DNA from: Gaiellasilicea sp963829845
Lineage (GTDB): Bacteria > Actinomycetota > Thermoleophilia > Gaiellales > Gaiellaceae
Assembly (NCBI GenBank): GCA_963829845.1
Contig: CAWHKD010000006.1
Location: 62,001-126,000 of the forward strand
Length of the DNA: 64,000 nt
Direction: 5' to 3'
Position 1 is the stretch's first letter. Each line of letters begins with the position of its first letter. Below the pieces are notes generated by a model. The model was given only the letters and a program-made list of their open reading frames with translations, was not told the DNA's origin and ran no database searches. Made by a program: the position numbers and the translations under genes. Of the stretch, positions 1 to 8,857 are shown piece after piece.

Positions 1-41
1 CCGAGCTGCCGACGATCGAGGAGAAGGACCGCCGTAGCTAG
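1..41 (+). CDS. 3' end of an unidentified gene (partial)
   Basis: The frame starting at base 3 reads ELPTIEEKDRRS and ends at the TAG at 39-41. It would be the tail of a gene entering from the left. The stop shares the palindrome CTAG with the stop of the convergent subtilase gene, a tight convergent arrangement seen again near 51.07 kb. Only about 13 codons are visible, so the reading frame is a guess and no product can be named. Confidence 0.3.
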   Translation, partial: ELPTIEEKDRRS

Positions 42-2464
42 CGGACGACGAACGTCGTCCGCAGGATGCGCGTGTTCGGCAGGATCCTGCTGACGTTCTC
101 CATGTTCCGCGACTCCTGGTAGTCCGAGACCTGGAGCCGCAGCGCATGACGTCCCGCCCCGAGGCCGTCGGTGGCGACGCGGATCCCGCCTGCGGTGAGC
201 CGCCCGCCGTGCTCGTCGCCGTCGATCTGGACGACGACCGAGGCCGGATCGATGCCGGATCCGCGATCGGAGGCGGCAACGACGACCTCACTTCCGCGCT
301 TCACAGTCTTGGTCCGCAGCGCCAGGGCCGGCGGTGTGACGTCGTTGAGCCAGTAGCGGAACGTGAAAGCGCCAGCGCGGGCAGCCGACGGGCTGTCGAA
401 GACGACGTCGTACTGGCCGGCTGCAGGCAGGATCGTGCCGGCTGCGAGCACGAGCTCGCCGAACGTACGCAGGTACGGATTCAGATTGAACGGCAGGGCG
501 GCGTAGCCGGTCAGGCGACGCTCGTCGCCTGCGCGCACGATCCGGGGCTCGACCCGGACGCCCTGCGCCCGGTTCGTGACGACGACGCCGAAGTTCACAG
601 TCGGCCGGGGGAGCGTGACCCGGAAGACGCGCTCGGGCCCGGGAAGAGTTGGACTGAAGCCGAAGCCGACCGGGCTTTCCGGATACCGGTAGCGGGCGAC
701 GCGCGACGTTCCGCCTTTCGTGGTGGCCTTGTGGCTGCCGACCTTTCGCAGGGCGACCGGCTTGGCGGCTGCGAGCGCCGGGGTGCCGGTGCCGAACCAA
801 TAGGGGATCCGCAGCCGCTCGGTGCCCCGCGTGAGCACGACATAGCCTGTCGCCTCGGCGTCGGCCACCTGTGTCGTCTGCACCGTCACGTCGAGCTTGC
901 CGGGCACGGCCACGGTCGCCGGTGCGACCACGACGGACCCTGCGGGCCGGCTCTGCGCTTCGACGGTCACCGTCCAGGCACCGCTGCCGCCGAGACCCGA
1001 GTCGGTCAGCTGGACGGAGCGCGTCAGCGACGCGTTCGAGCGGATCAGCCCGAACCCGAACGAGACTGGGCTCGCGAAGACCGGCGTCGCGTCGGCGCGG
1101 GGCAGGTTGACGACGCCCCCGCCGGCGCGGAGCGTCGGCACCTCATCCGCCTTGAGGTCGGTGGTGTAGGCGGGATCGCCGGTGAGTGTCAATGCCGATT
1201 TGACCTGCGCGGGCGTCCAGGTTGGGTGCCGCTGCAGCAGCAGCGCGACGGCGCCCGACACGTGCGGCGCGGCCATGCTCGTCCCGGAGAGCGTGGCGTA
1301 GGAGGCGCGCGGCGCCGCGGAGAAGATGCCCGAGCCTGGGGCTGAGACGTCCGGCTTCAGCTGCAGCGACAGCGGCGTCGGCCCGCTGGAGGAGAACCCC
1401 GCGATCACGTCGTCGGGGCCGCCGCGCGACGTCGTCACGGCACCGACGGTGATCGCGCTCGGCGTCGCGGCCGGCGAGCCGACGGAGCCGCGGCCGAACT
1501 CCTCGAAGTCGTTGCCGGCCGAGACGACCGCCACGACACCAGCCCGGGCAGCGGCCTCGAGCGCCTTGACGACGATGTCGCGGGAGGGCTCGATCTCCGG
1601 TTCGCCCAGGGACATGTTGATCACGTCCATCCCGTCGGCGACGGCCGCCTCGATCGCGGCGACGAGCTCCGGGGAGTTGCCATCGAGGCCCACGTCTGCG
1701 TCTGTCGGGATCGTCAGCGCCTTGTAGTTGCCGAGGTACGCGCGCGGCGCCACGCCGGAGATCCGGGTGCCGGCGGCCAGCGTGTTCGCGTTGCCCGCCG
1801 CGATGCCGGCGACGTGGGTGCCGTGTGAGGACATTTCGGGGTCGAACGGCTTCGAGGCGTGCTTCCAGCTCGGGCTGGCGGGCGGGAAGGCGCGCGCGAC
1901 GATCACCTTCGCGGTCGTGTAGGCGGTCTGCCCCTTGGGGTAGCCGGCGGGCATCGTGTACCCGGCGGGCGAGAACAACGGGTGCGTCTGGTCAATTCCC
2001 TCGTCGATGATCGCGATCTTCATCCCCTGGCCGGCGGTGGTGAGGCCGGGGCCCCAGAGGGAGGGAGCCCCGATCTGCTGCGGGCTACGATCGAGCTGCG
2101 GCCGGTAGCTCGCGCTCGGATAGACGGTCTCGACCCCCGGCAGCGTCGTCAGCCGGCCGAGCTGCGCTCTCGGGACGACGATGGCCATCCCGTTCGCGAC
2201 CAGCCGGTAGCGCCAGCGGATCCGCGCATCGGGGACCGCGGCCTCGATTTTTCGCGCGACGTTTGCCTGAGCGTTTGCCAGCGCCCGCGTCTGCGCCTCT
2301 CGGCCGGCGCGCCACGTCGTCGTCGCGAGCGGCTTCTGCGAGAGCGAGACGACGACCTCGACGAGCTCCCCACGGGCAGCGGGCCGCTCGGCGCGCGCGG
2401 AGCCGGTCGCGAGTGCGACGAGGGCGAGCAAGCAGATGGTCAGACCCCGCCGCACGGCCATCAT
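38..2464 (-). CDS. Secreted S8 family serine peptidase (subtilase)
   Basis: This 808-residue protein starts with a Sec signal peptide (residues 1-25, ending ARAE). A likely I9-type pro-region follows to about residue 120. The subtilisin triad is complete: Asp154 in AIIDEG, His214 in SSHGTHVAG and Ser396 in SGTSMAAPH, with the oxyanion Asn318 in SAGN. The last ~370 residues are beta-rich and probably Fn3/Ig-like domains, as is common in large exported subtilases. It should act outside the cell on proteins; the substrate is not visible. Two adjacent ATG codons at the start make the first residue ambiguous by one. It is a single gene convergent with the fragment at the left edge. Confidence 0.93.
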   Translation of the reverse strand: MMAVRRGLTICLLALVALATGSARAERPAARGELVEVVVSLSQKPLATTTWRAGREAQTRALANAQANVARKIEAAVPDARIRWRYRLVANGMAIVVPRAQLGRLTTLPGVETVYPSASYRPQLDRSPQQIGAPSLWGPGLTTAGQGMKIAIIDEGIDQTHPLFSPAGYTMPAGYPKGQTAYTTAKVIVARAFPPASPSWKHASKPFDPEMSSHGTHVAGIAAGNANTLAAGTRISGVAPRAYLGNYKALTIPTDADVGLDGNSPELVAAIEAAVADGMDVINMSLGEPEIEPSRDIVVKALEAAARAGVVAVVSAGNDFEEFGRGSVGSPAATPSAITVGAVTTSRGGPDDVIAGFSSSGPTPLSLQLKPDVSAPGSGIFSAAPRASYATLSGTSMAAPHVSGAVALLLQRHPTWTPAQVKSALTLTGDPAYTTDLKADEVPTLRAGGGVVNLPRADATPVFASPVSFGFGLIRSNASLTRSVQLTDSGLGGSGAWTVTVEAQSRPAGSVVVAPATVAVPGKLDVTVQTTQVADAEATGYVVLTRGTERLRIPYWFGTGTPALAAAKPVALRKVGSHKATTKGGTSRVARYRYPESPVGFGFSPTLPGPERVFRVTLPRPTVNFGVVVTNRAQGVRVEPRIVRAGDERRLTGYAALPFNLNPYLRTFGELVLAAGTILPAAGQYDVVFDSPSAARAGAFTFRYWLNDVTPPALALRTKTVKRGSEVVVAASDRGSGIDPASVVVQIDGDEHGGRLTAGGIRVATDGLGAGRHALRLQVSDYQESRNMENVSRILPNTRILRTTFVVR

Positions 2465-2536
2465 GGTAGGGGAGACGTCTTAAGACGGTGTTACGGCATG
2501 GGGGAACGCCAGGCGGCGTGCCGGGGTACCAGTGGC

Positions 2537-3028
2537 ATGAAGCTGTCGCGCGCCGCTCTGTGTGGATCGATCGTCGCGGTCGTCGCGGCGACGCCCGCTC
2601 CCGCCAACGCGTCGACTGCGCCGTGCGCTGTGACCGATGTTCGAGGGCAGCGGCCGCCCGATCCCGCCCGGCCCGGGTTCAACTACGGCAACGCCGTCAT
2701 CCGAGTCGCGCTCGAGCCCGCGAGCGGCCGGCTCGTCGCGGGACGCCTCCCGGGCGGTGGAGAGCGCGCGACGATCAACGGCGACGGCTCGATCGACGCG
2801 AAGTTCGGCTGGTGGCGGGCCGGAAGCGGCAAGATCCGGATCAGCGGCAGGCGACTCGACGCCGTGGCACAGCCGCTCCGCGCGCACGTTCCGGCCGGGT
2901 ACGGACGCGGGTTCCAGGCCACGGGCCTGACGTTCCCCACGACGGGCTGCTGGCGCGTCACCGGCCGCTACGCGGGCGCGTCGCTGACGTTCACGATCCT
3001 GGTGACGAAGAGCCGCCTCGGCCCATAA
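2537..3028 (+). CDS. Small secreted protein of unknown function
   Basis: Predicted 163 residues from the ATG at 2537, the first start that gives a proper signal peptide (MKLSRAALCGSIVAV..., cleavage near ANA-ST at residue 25). The mature part is about 138 residues, probably beta-rich, with Cys residues near its N-terminus (APCAV) and late (TTGCWRVTG) that could pair after export. The C-terminal segment GCWRVTGRYAGASLTF looks like one edge of a beta sandwich. I do not recognise the family. It is divergent from the subtilase, with 72 bp between start codons, and sits just before tRNA-Leu. Confidence 0.7.
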   Translation: MKLSRAALCGSIVAVVAATPAPANASTAPCAVTDVRGQRPPDPARPGFNYGNAVIRVALEPASGRLVAGRLPGGGERATINGDGSIDAKFGWWRAGSGKIRISGRRLDAVAQPLRAHVPAGYGRGFQATGLTFPTTGCWRVTGRYAGASLTFTILVTKSRLGP

Positions 3029-3055
3029 TCGGCGCGGGCTACACTGACGCTCCGC

Positions 3056-3139
3056 GCGGATGTGGCGGAATTGGTAGACGCGCACGGTTCAGGTCCGTGT
3101 GCCCTTCGGGGCGTGGAGGTTCAAGTCCTCTCATCCGCA
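3056..3139 (+). tRNA. tRNA-Leu (anticodon CAG)
   Basis: The acceptor stem GCGGATG pairs with CATCCGC. The anticodon stem is CACGG/CCGTG with loop TTCAGGT, giving anticodon CAG. A long variable arm (TGCCCTTCGGGGCG) marks the class II tRNA-Leu type. The T arm GGTTCAAGTCC is standard. CCA is not encoded; the base after the acceptor stem is the discriminator A. It reads codon CUG, the dominant leucine codon in GC-rich genomes. Confidence 0.96.
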
Positions 3140-3206
3140 CTTCGACTACTGGCCGCCGCCTCCGGGAAGGCGAAGCCGCCCTCGGCTGGCCGGGTAGGCT
3201 CGGCCG

Positions 3207-3923
3207 GTGCTCGATCCCGGGATACCGCGGCCGGCCGGCGGGCGGACGTTCTCCGCAAGACGCCGGATCCGGCTCGCAGATGTCGATCCACAGGGGCGAG
3301 TCCGGCTCGACGCCGTCGCGCGCTTCCTCCAGGACGTCGCGATCGAGGACGCCGAAGAGACGGGCTGGGGGATGCCGGAGCACCTGTGGTTCCTGCGGCG
3401 GATCAGGATCGACGTGGTCGAGCCGTTCCTTGGCGACCGCGAGGTCGAACTCGTCACCTGGTGCAGCGGCCTCGCCGCGATCGCGGCCGGTCGGCGGTGG
3501 TCGCTCCGGGGCGACGGCGACGGCAGCGCTGAGGTGGACAGCGTCTGGATCCACCTCGACCCGGACCAGCGACCGGCCCGGATCGAGGGCTTCGGTGTCT
3601 ACGCCGAGGTGGCCGGCGGCCGGCGAGCGTCGACGAAGCTCGAGCTTCCCGATCCGCCGGCGCACGGGCGTGCGTCGGGGTGGCCGCTTCGTGCGACCGA
3701 TGTTGACCTGCACGGCCACGTCAACAACGCCGTCTACTGGCAAGCCGTGGAGCAGGTCCTCCCGTCCACCGGCGTCGATCCGCGAAAGCCGCTCGTCGCG
3801 GAGCTCGACTACCGGGAGCCGATCGACCTCGGCGACGAGATCGAGCTCGTCGTCGACCAGCTGCTCGTCGGCTTTCGTGCGCCAGACGGAATCAGGGCCG
3901 TCGCCCGGGTGGCGGCTCGATAG
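3207..3923 (+). CDS. Acyl-ACP/acyl-CoA thioesterase (double hotdog)
   Basis: A 238-residue protein with two hotdog halves, like FatA-type acyl-ACP thioesterases. The first half carries DVDPQGRVRLDAVARFLQDVA; the second carries the signature DVDLHGHVNNAVYWQ (about residues 169-183), in which Asn and His contribute to the active site. It should release fatty acids from acyl carrier protein or CoA in the cytoplasm. The start used is GTG at 3207. Its 3' end overlaps the convergent Rsm22-like gene by 32 bp. Confidence 0.85.
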   Translation: MLDPGIPRPAGGRTFSARRRIRLADVDPQGRVRLDAVARFLQDVAIEDAEETGWGMPEHLWFLRRIRIDVVEPFLGDREVELVTWCSGLAAIAAGRRWSLRGDGDGSAEVDSVWIHLDPDQRPARIEGFGVYAEVAGGRRASTKLELPDPPAHGRASGWPLRATDVDLHGHVNNAVYWQAVEQVLPSTGVDPRKPLVAELDYREPIDLGDEIELVVDQLLVGFRAPDGIRAVARVAAR

Positions 3924-4794
3924 CGTCGCCCCAGCTGGCGCCCTTCGCCTCCTTGTAGAGGCCTCCGTGCCTGCGGCTGATCGTGCGGTCGTGGACTCCG
4001 TCGAGCTCGCAGGTGACGAGGTTGACGTGTCCCGACCGAACCTGCGGCTGACGGATGATGCGCGCCGCCGGCGGAGGGACGTTCTCGCGCGTGAGCACGG
4101 CGTACGAGAATTTCTCGTCCTCGTAGCCGAGCTCCACGCCCTTGGCGTGGCGGTGCAGCTTCGAGCGGGGGAGCCGGACGGCGAAGTGGCACCAGTCGTC
4201 TGCCCGCAGCGGGCACGCCAGATCGTGCGGGCAGGGCGCAAGGGTGCGCCCGCCCGCGCCGATCACAGCGTCGCGGGCGGAGAGGACGCCGCGGTAGCCC
4301 GTCGGCGTCCCCGGCTCGATCACGGCGAGCGTGTCCGCGCTCTGCCGCCAGAGGTGGGCCGCGGCCACGGCCGGTTCCGGCAGCTCGCCCAGGACGTACG
4401 AGGCAACGACGAGGTCGACCCGCCCGCGCGCCCGCGAGATGTCGCCTTCGACCCACCGCGCGCCCGGGAGCAGCTCACGGCCGGCGGCCTGCATCTCCGG
4501 CTCGACCTCGACCAGCGTCAGCTCCGTCAGGGACGGCCAGACCTCCAGCGCCGCCCAGGTGGCGACGCCCGGACCGGCGCCGACGTCCAGCAGCGATTGC
4601 GGCAGCCACTCTGGCCGTCGTGCGGTGACCTGTCTGAAGACGGCGACGGCGGCGGCGAACGTCGCCGGCGCACGGTAGGCGAGATAGGCCGCGACCTGCC
4701 CCGGCGTCCGGGCGGCCCGCGCTCGGCCCGCGCCGCGATATGCCGCTGAGAGCAGCTCGACCTCCTTCGCGACCGACGCACCCGTGCTCGCCAC
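3892..4794 (-). CDS. Rsm22-like small ribosomal subunit methyltransferase
   Basis: A class I SAM-dependent methyltransferase fold is visible: motif I LLDVGAGPGVATW (about residue 68) and acidic loop VEVEPEM. The cysteines of CPHDLACPLRADDWCHF resemble the Fe-S binding set of the mitochondrial Rsm22/METTL17 family. Such proteins act on ribosome assembly. The GTG at 4794 gives 300 residues, but the same frame reads further upstream (LSALPPQLAERIERLV), which looks like a family N-terminus; the real start may therefore be an upstream non-ATG codon close to the bcp stop. It lies downstream of bcp on the same strand. Confidence 0.8.
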   Translation of the reverse strand: MASTGASVAKEVELLSAAYRGAGRARAARTPGQVAAYLAYRAPATFAAAVAVFRQVTARRPEWLPQSLLDVGAGPGVATWAALEVWPSLTELTLVEVEPEMQAAGRELLPGARWVEGDISRARGRVDLVVASYVLGELPEPAVAAAHLWRQSADTLAVIEPGTPTGYRGVLSARDAVIGAGGRTLAPCPHDLACPLRADDWCHFAVRLPRSKLHRHAKGVELGYEDEKFSYAVLTRENVPPPAARIIRQPQVRSGHVNLVTCELDGVHDRTISRRHGGLYKEAKGASWGDAIEPPPGRRP

Positions 4795-4835
4795 GAGCCG
4801 TTCGATCCGTTCCGCCAGCTGCGGCGGCAGCGCGC

Positions 4836-5297
4836 TCAGGACGCCAGCAGCGCCAACACGTCGTCCGCGTGCGTGTCGGGCTTCACGTTGCGCAACTCCC
4901 TGGCGACGTTCCCGTCGGCGTCGATCACGAACGTGGAGCGCTCGACGCCCATGTACGACTTGCCGGCGTATGTCTTCTCCTTCCAGACGCCATAGTCCTC
5001 GGCCGTTGCGTGTTCGGTGTCGGCGAGCAGCGCGAACGGCAGGTCGTACTTCTCCTTGAACTTGACATGAGAGCCCTCGTCGTCGGGGCTGACGCCCAGC
5101 ACGACGGCGCCGGCGCGCTCGAACTCACCCCACGCGTCGCGGATCCCGCAGGCCTGGGCCGTGCAGCCCGGCGTGTCGTCCCTGGGGTAGAAGTAAAGAA
5201 CGACCGGCTTGCCGCGCAGCTCGGACAACTTGACGGTCTCGCCTGCGTCGCTCGTGAGCTCGAAATCCGGGGCCGGCTTGCCTTGTTCGACTGCCAC
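4836..5297 (-). CDS. bcp: Peroxiredoxin, BCP/PrxQ type
   Basis: A 153-residue thioredoxin-fold peroxidase with peroxidatic Cys45 in PRDDTPGCTAQAC and resolving Cys50, the same spacing as E. coli BCP. The N-terminal DFELTSDAGETVKLSELRGK and late RSTFVIDADGNV are family blocks. It reduces hydrogen peroxide and organic peroxides in the cytoplasm using a thioredoxin-type donor. Length is typical. It is followed closely on the same strand by the Rsm22-like gene. Confidence 0.95.
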   Translation of the reverse strand: MAVEQGKPAPDFELTSDAGETVKLSELRGKPVVLYFYPRDDTPGCTAQACGIRDAWGEFERAGAVVLGVSPDDEGSHVKFKEKYDLPFALLADTEHATAEDYGVWKEKTYAGKSYMGVERSTFVIDADGNVARELRNVKPDTHADDVLALLAS

Positions 5298-5706
5298 TCG
5301 TCTCTCCGTTGGCGGTTGAAAGGTGATGCGCGTCAGCCGAGCCTAGCTGCTCGATCGCAGCACATGTGCCGTTGGACCATGGCGAATCCGGCCCGCAAAC
5401 GGATCGAGAACAGTGCTAGCTCTGTGCTGCTGATCGCCTCGGCGCGACGCCGGGGACGAGCAACGGTGTCGCGTGCTGCCGCCGCGACTCCACCGCGGAA
5501 GGCCCAGCCGAGAAGTAGTCCTCGTACGGACACATCTGCGGAAGCGCGCGATCGAGCAAGAGCTTGGCGAGGAAGGTTCGCATCGCTCGGTCTATCGGTT
5601 CCCGAAGTCGCGGTCTTTAACACTTTCTCGAGTTGGGCTAGAAGGCCTCCGCGTCGCGTGCACGCCCGTCGAGGGCTTGTGGTCTGGCTCGCTAGTGTGG
5701 CCCGCG
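5298..5706. other. 409-bp stretch without a supported gene
   Basis: Open frames exist on both strands but have Arg/Ser-rich shadow composition and no recognisable domain or ribosome site. The stretch holds the upstream region of bcp (minus) and of the membrane protein pair starting at 5707 (plus). An AT-richer patch TTTAACACTTTC near 5620 could belong to a promoter for the plus-strand pair, but I see no good -35/-10 pair. Confidence 0.4.
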
Positions 5707-6063
5707 ATGCTCTCGGCTCACGCCACGCTCGCCATCTTCGTCGTCGGGGTTCCCGCGCTCGCGGCGCTCACCGGCGGCCTCGTCTACTGGCGCCGCCGGG
5801 TTCCCGGTCGCCTCGTCGCGAACCTGCTCGCACTCGCCCAGACGTTGCTCGTCGCCCAGGTCGGCCTTGGGCTGCTGCTTCTCTCCGACCACCGCCGTGC
5901 CGCCGACGAACTCCACTACGCCTACGGCTCGCTCTCGCTCGCGGCGATCCTGGCGCCCTGGATGTACGCGCCTGCCGAGGGGCCACGGCGTCTGCTCTGG
6001 TTCGCCGGCACCTCCTTGCTCGCCGCAGCCCTCGCCGTTCGAGCGATGATGACGGGATCATGA
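5707..6063 (+). CDS. Small multi-pass membrane protein
   Basis: 118 residues from the ATG at 5707, chosen because the upstream part of the frame lacks membrane character. About four hydrophobic helices are visible (residues 5-23, 36-54, 68-84, 97-112). Between them is a polar segment SDHRRAADELHYAYG with two His residues, which could bind haem or a metal, but this is only a possibility. The stop overlaps the next start as ATGA, so the two genes are translationally coupled. Family not recognised. Confidence 0.65.
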   Translation: MLSAHATLAIFVVGVPALAALTGGLVYWRRRVPGRLVANLLALAQTLLVAQVGLGLLLLSDHRRAADELHYAYGSLSLAAILAPWMYAPAEGPRRLLWFAGTSLLAAALAVRAMMTGS

Positions 6064-6434
6064 AGCGCTTCTTGACGGACATGAACGCCACCCTGCGCGG
6101 GTTCCTGATCATCGCGCTGATCGCGGCCGTCGTCGTCGTGCTCTCGCTCCAATCCGTGCTCTCGACCGTCGGCGGCCTCTTGCAGATCGCCTTCTTCCTC
6201 GCGATCGCCTTCTTCCTCTTTCTGCTCTGGCGCGAGAAGCGGGGAGACATCGAGTCGTGGCAGGACCGGAGCCGGAACGTCTTCTACGCCGCGATCGTGC
6301 TCGCTGTCGTCGATATCGGCGCGCTGATCGGGCTCGGCGCGTCCGGTCCCGACGCGCTCGCATTCTTCCTCGTGCTCGGCGCCTGCGCCTATGCCGCTTT
6401 CCGCGTCTGGCGCAACGAGCACACGTACGGCTAG
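6060..6434 (+). CDS. Small membrane protein coupled to the preceding gene
   Basis: 124 residues, starting in an ATGA overlap with the gene before it. Hydrophobic helices lie at about residues 15-33, 37-57, 76-93 and 97-114, with a charged cytoplasmic-type loop REKRGDIESWQDRSRN between helices 2 and 3. No domain is recognised. The coupling suggests that the two small membrane proteins act together. Confidence 0.65.
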   Translation: MKRFLTDMNATLRGFLIIALIAAVVVVLSLQSVLSTVGGLLQIAFFLAIAFFLFLLWREKRGDIESWQDRSRNVFYAAIVLAVVDIGALIGLGASGPDALAFFLVLGACAYAAFRVWRNEHTYG

Positions 6435-6511
6435 GGCTCGACGACGGCGACTTTGCGGCTGTCCGCGACCCAAGCGGCGCCATAGATCCCACGCGGCGTG
6501 GCAGCGGTGAA

Positions 6512-7069
6512 CTAGAGCTGGTCGCGCAGCGCGGCGAGCAGCTTGTCGCCCTCGTAGAGCACCGGCCCGCCGGAGTCGGCGAGCGGGGCGGGCTCGTCGG
6601 CCCAGGCCGCGTCGGGGCCGAAGACGTAGTAGACGTCGTAGACGAAACCCGAGTAGCCGAGCCCGCCGAGATCGGTGTCGGCGAAGTGCGTGCCGGTGAT
6701 GCCTTCGGGATCCCAGTACTGCGTCACCCGCGGGTCGGCGAGAATCGACTCGTCGATCGCGCCACGTTCGTCGGTGACGCGTTGATTGAGCCAGACCGCA
6801 TACACGCGAAGATCCCGGGACCTCTCGACGTCGAGGATGTTCTCCCGCACCCAACGGGCGCCGGCGAGGCAGGTGCCTCAGGTCGGAGAGAGGAGGAGGA
6901 GTAGGCGGGGCTTGCCGGCGTCCGCCTCGAAGTCGGCGCGCAGGTCGAGCACATTCTCGAGCTGTTTCACCGCGCCGGCGGAACGGGCCGCTTCCGGCTG
7001 CGCCGCCTCGTCGCCGCCGCAACCCGCCAGCGCGAGCGCGGCGAGGAGCAGAAGCGCTGCTCGTCGCAT
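6512..7069 (-). CDS. Selenocysteine-containing thioredoxin-like lipoprotein (in-frame UGA)
   Basis: Read through the UGA at 6880-6878, the frame is continuous for 185 residues. It begins with lipoprotein signal MRRAALLLLAALALAGC (lipobox ALAGC). A beta-strand LLLLLSPT is followed by U64-G-T-C67, exactly where thioredoxin-fold proteins carry their CxxC, and then a helix LAGARWVRENIL. The rest (DPRVTQYWDPEGITG..., DVYYVFGPDAAW) is well-formed protein with no further stop. Downstream of UGA the mRNA can form a stem GCGCCC/GGGTGC with loop GUU, 22 nt after the codon, as a bacterial SECIS should. The start overlaps the hemQ stop as TAATG, so it is the last gene of the hemQ operon. A role as an envelope redox protein is inferred. 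Alternative: the UGA is a point mutation of TGC or TGT. Confidence 0.75.
6844..6864 (-). promoter_or_regulatory. Putative bacterial SECIS hairpin
   Basis: On the minus strand, 6861-6856 (GCGCCC) pairs with 6852-6847 (GGGTGC; one G-U pair) around the loop GTT (6855-6853). Two further C-G pairs follow after a G-G mismatch. The loop starts with G and lies 22 nt after the UGA, inside the 16-37 nt window reported for bSECIS elements recognised by SelB. This comes from visual pairing only; no folding was computed. Confidence 0.55.
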
Positions 7070-7779
7070 TACGCCCGGACTTGGGCTGAGACGCCGTCGA
7101 GAGCGTCGAGCGCAGCGCGGATCGTCATCAGTTCGCCGACGAAGATCGGCGTGTCGCGCTCGGTGTAGGCCGACGCCTCGCTCTCGCGGAGCGTCAGCAT
7201 CAGATGCATGAAGTCGGACGGCTCGTCGCACTCGAACGCGGTCATGAACTCCTGGTCGTCGATGCCGAAGGAGTACGTGGTGTGATTGTGGATCGTCTCG
7301 AACTCGCGGCCGACGCGGATGTGCTCATCCATCGCGCGCTGCCGGTCCTCGTGCGAGAGCGCGTACCACGGCCGCACCTTCACGAAGGGATAGACGACCA
7401 GGTACGGCGAGCCCTTCGGGATGATCTTCCGCGGCCGCCGCGCCTGTGTGTACGGCGAGGCCTTCGTTGTCGCGAGATAGTTGTACGGCGTCTCCAGCCA
7501 GCCGGCGAGCGGCGTCCCGTTCAGTTCCGCGCCGAGCTCACCGAGGTCGGCGTAGCGTTCGGTGATCTTCCAGAGGAAGAAGTCGACGTCGGGGCGGACA
7601 CCGGCGGTCGAATAGGCGCGCAGGTGCTCGTAGCGCTGGCTCCAGCTCTCGACCACGTCGGCGAAGACGTCCTTCATCGCCGTCCGCTCCTCGAGCGGCA
7701 GGCGCCGCCAGGCAGGGTCGGTCTTGAAGAAGGTGTAGGCGACGTACTGGCCGGTCTGGATCTCGCTACTCACGGGCAT
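7069..7779 (-). CDS. hemQ: Coproheme decarboxylase HemQ (chlorite dismutase-like)
   Basis: 236 residues from the ATG at 7779 (MPVSSEIQTGQYVAYTFFK); longer in-frame starts run into the gene upstream and are rejected. The two ferredoxin-like halves of the chlorite-dismutase family are present. The second half has YLVVYPFVKVRPWYALSHE and IHNHTTYSFGIDDQEF, whose His is the expected proximal haem ligand. HemQ turns coproheme III into haem b in Actinobacteria and Firmicutes. It overlaps the preceding secreted-protein gene by 10 bp and the Sec lipoprotein by 1 bp. Confidence 0.93.
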   Translation of the reverse strand: MPVSSEIQTGQYVAYTFFKTDPAWRRLPLEERTAMKDVFADVVESWSQRYEHLRAYSTAGVRPDVDFFLWKITERYADLGELGAELNGTPLAGWLETPYNYLATTKASPYTQARRPRKIIPKGSPYLVVYPFVKVRPWYALSHEDRQRAMDEHIRVGREFETIHNHTTYSFGIDDQEFMTAFECDEPSDFMHLMLTLRESEASAYTERDTPIFVGELMTIRAALDALDGVSAQVRA

Positions 7780-8857
7780 ATCGTACGTTCCGCGGCGTCG
7801 CGCACCGGCTCGAAGCTGGACTTCTTCGTCCCGTCGACGTAGTAGACGCCGGACTGGAATCCTGCCAGCGCGGGCTCGTCGTGGGAGTGGAAGAGGAGCA
7901 TGCCAGCGACGTTCTGTTGGCATGCGGCGAGCTCGATCGCGCGGCGATAGTAGTCGGCCTGGGTCGGCTCGTCGACGGGGTCGCCGACCTCCTCGCCCTC
8001 GTAGACCTGCGCCTTCGCGGGCGGGATCCGCGTCTCCACGCCCAGCTCGCTGTAGAGCACCGGAAGCCCGGGGCCGAACGCCGCGTCGAGGAGCGGCCGC
8101 AGCTTCTCCTCGTAGTCGGCCAGCAGGATCGACTTCGACGCCGGGTCCGTGGAGCGATCGGGTGGGATGCTCGAGGTCGCCGGGTAGGGGTGGTAGGCGA
8201 AGCCGTCCATCGGCGGCCGCGCGCGCCCGCTCGCACGGAAGGCGGCGCCGAGGTCGCGGATGAACGTGGTCGGCGAGTGCGTGTCGCGCCCCGTGCCGGG
8301 GCGGTCGACCCCGCGCGGGGCGAGTGCGCCTCCCCAGACCCGCATCTTCGGGTCGGCCTGCTTGACGGCGTCGTAGACCTCGATCAGGAGCGCCAGGTAA
8401 GCGGGCGCAGCGACGTCGCCGCCTTCGGAATCGAACTGCGGCATCCAGAAGCGGTTCAGGTTCGGCTCGTTGCCGACGATCACGTCGCGGATCTCCGGCG
8501 TGTCGCGCATGACCGCGGTCACATAGGCGGCGAAGTCCTCACGTGCGTCGGGGGTGAGCGGCGTCGTCGCCGAGCCGGGGTGGTAGACGGCAAGGAAGAT
8601 CCGCGTGTCGCCGGCGCGCTCGACCACCCCGCGGAGGACGGCGATCTCCTCTTCGGACGGTGCCGACAGCCCCGGCTGCCAGTAGCTCGTGACGCCGACC
8701 GCGCGGAAGCCGGCTTCCTGCAGCTGGTCGAGGGCCGGACCCTCGTGCCGGACGACGTCGTCTACGGCTCCAACCAGAAACGCGGGGCCATCCGAGCCAC
8801 CGCCTCCGCAGCCGGCAACGAGCGCTGCGGCGAGGAGGCACGCACCACGAAGGGCAT
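7770..8857 (-). CDS. Glycoside-hydrolase-like lipoprotein (start uncertain)
   Basis: The mature part, from about 8810, reads as a (beta/alpha)8 cellulase-fold protein. It has an acid/base-like IVGNEPNLNRFWMPQF, WGGALAPRG, DGFAYHPYP and a nucleophile-like LYSELGVE. It is a paralogue of the gene just upstream. A lipobox LLAAALVAGC precedes the mature part, but no ATG, GTG or TTG stands near it in this frame. The nearest ATG (8857) is in another frame, and reading from it (MPFVVR) into the lipobox needs a 1-base shift. The given start is therefore provisional. The catalytic role is inferred from fold motifs only; the substrate is unknown. Confidence 0.6.

Noticed and set aside
146..1345. Long plus-strand frame opposite the subtilase gene
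   Set aside because: Arg/Ala/Gly-rich shadow of a clearly real S8 peptidase on the other strand; no domain or ribosome site.
5333..5623. Minus-strand 96-codon frame upstream of bcp
   Set aside because: Arg/Ala-rich composition, no ribosome site and no recognisable domain.
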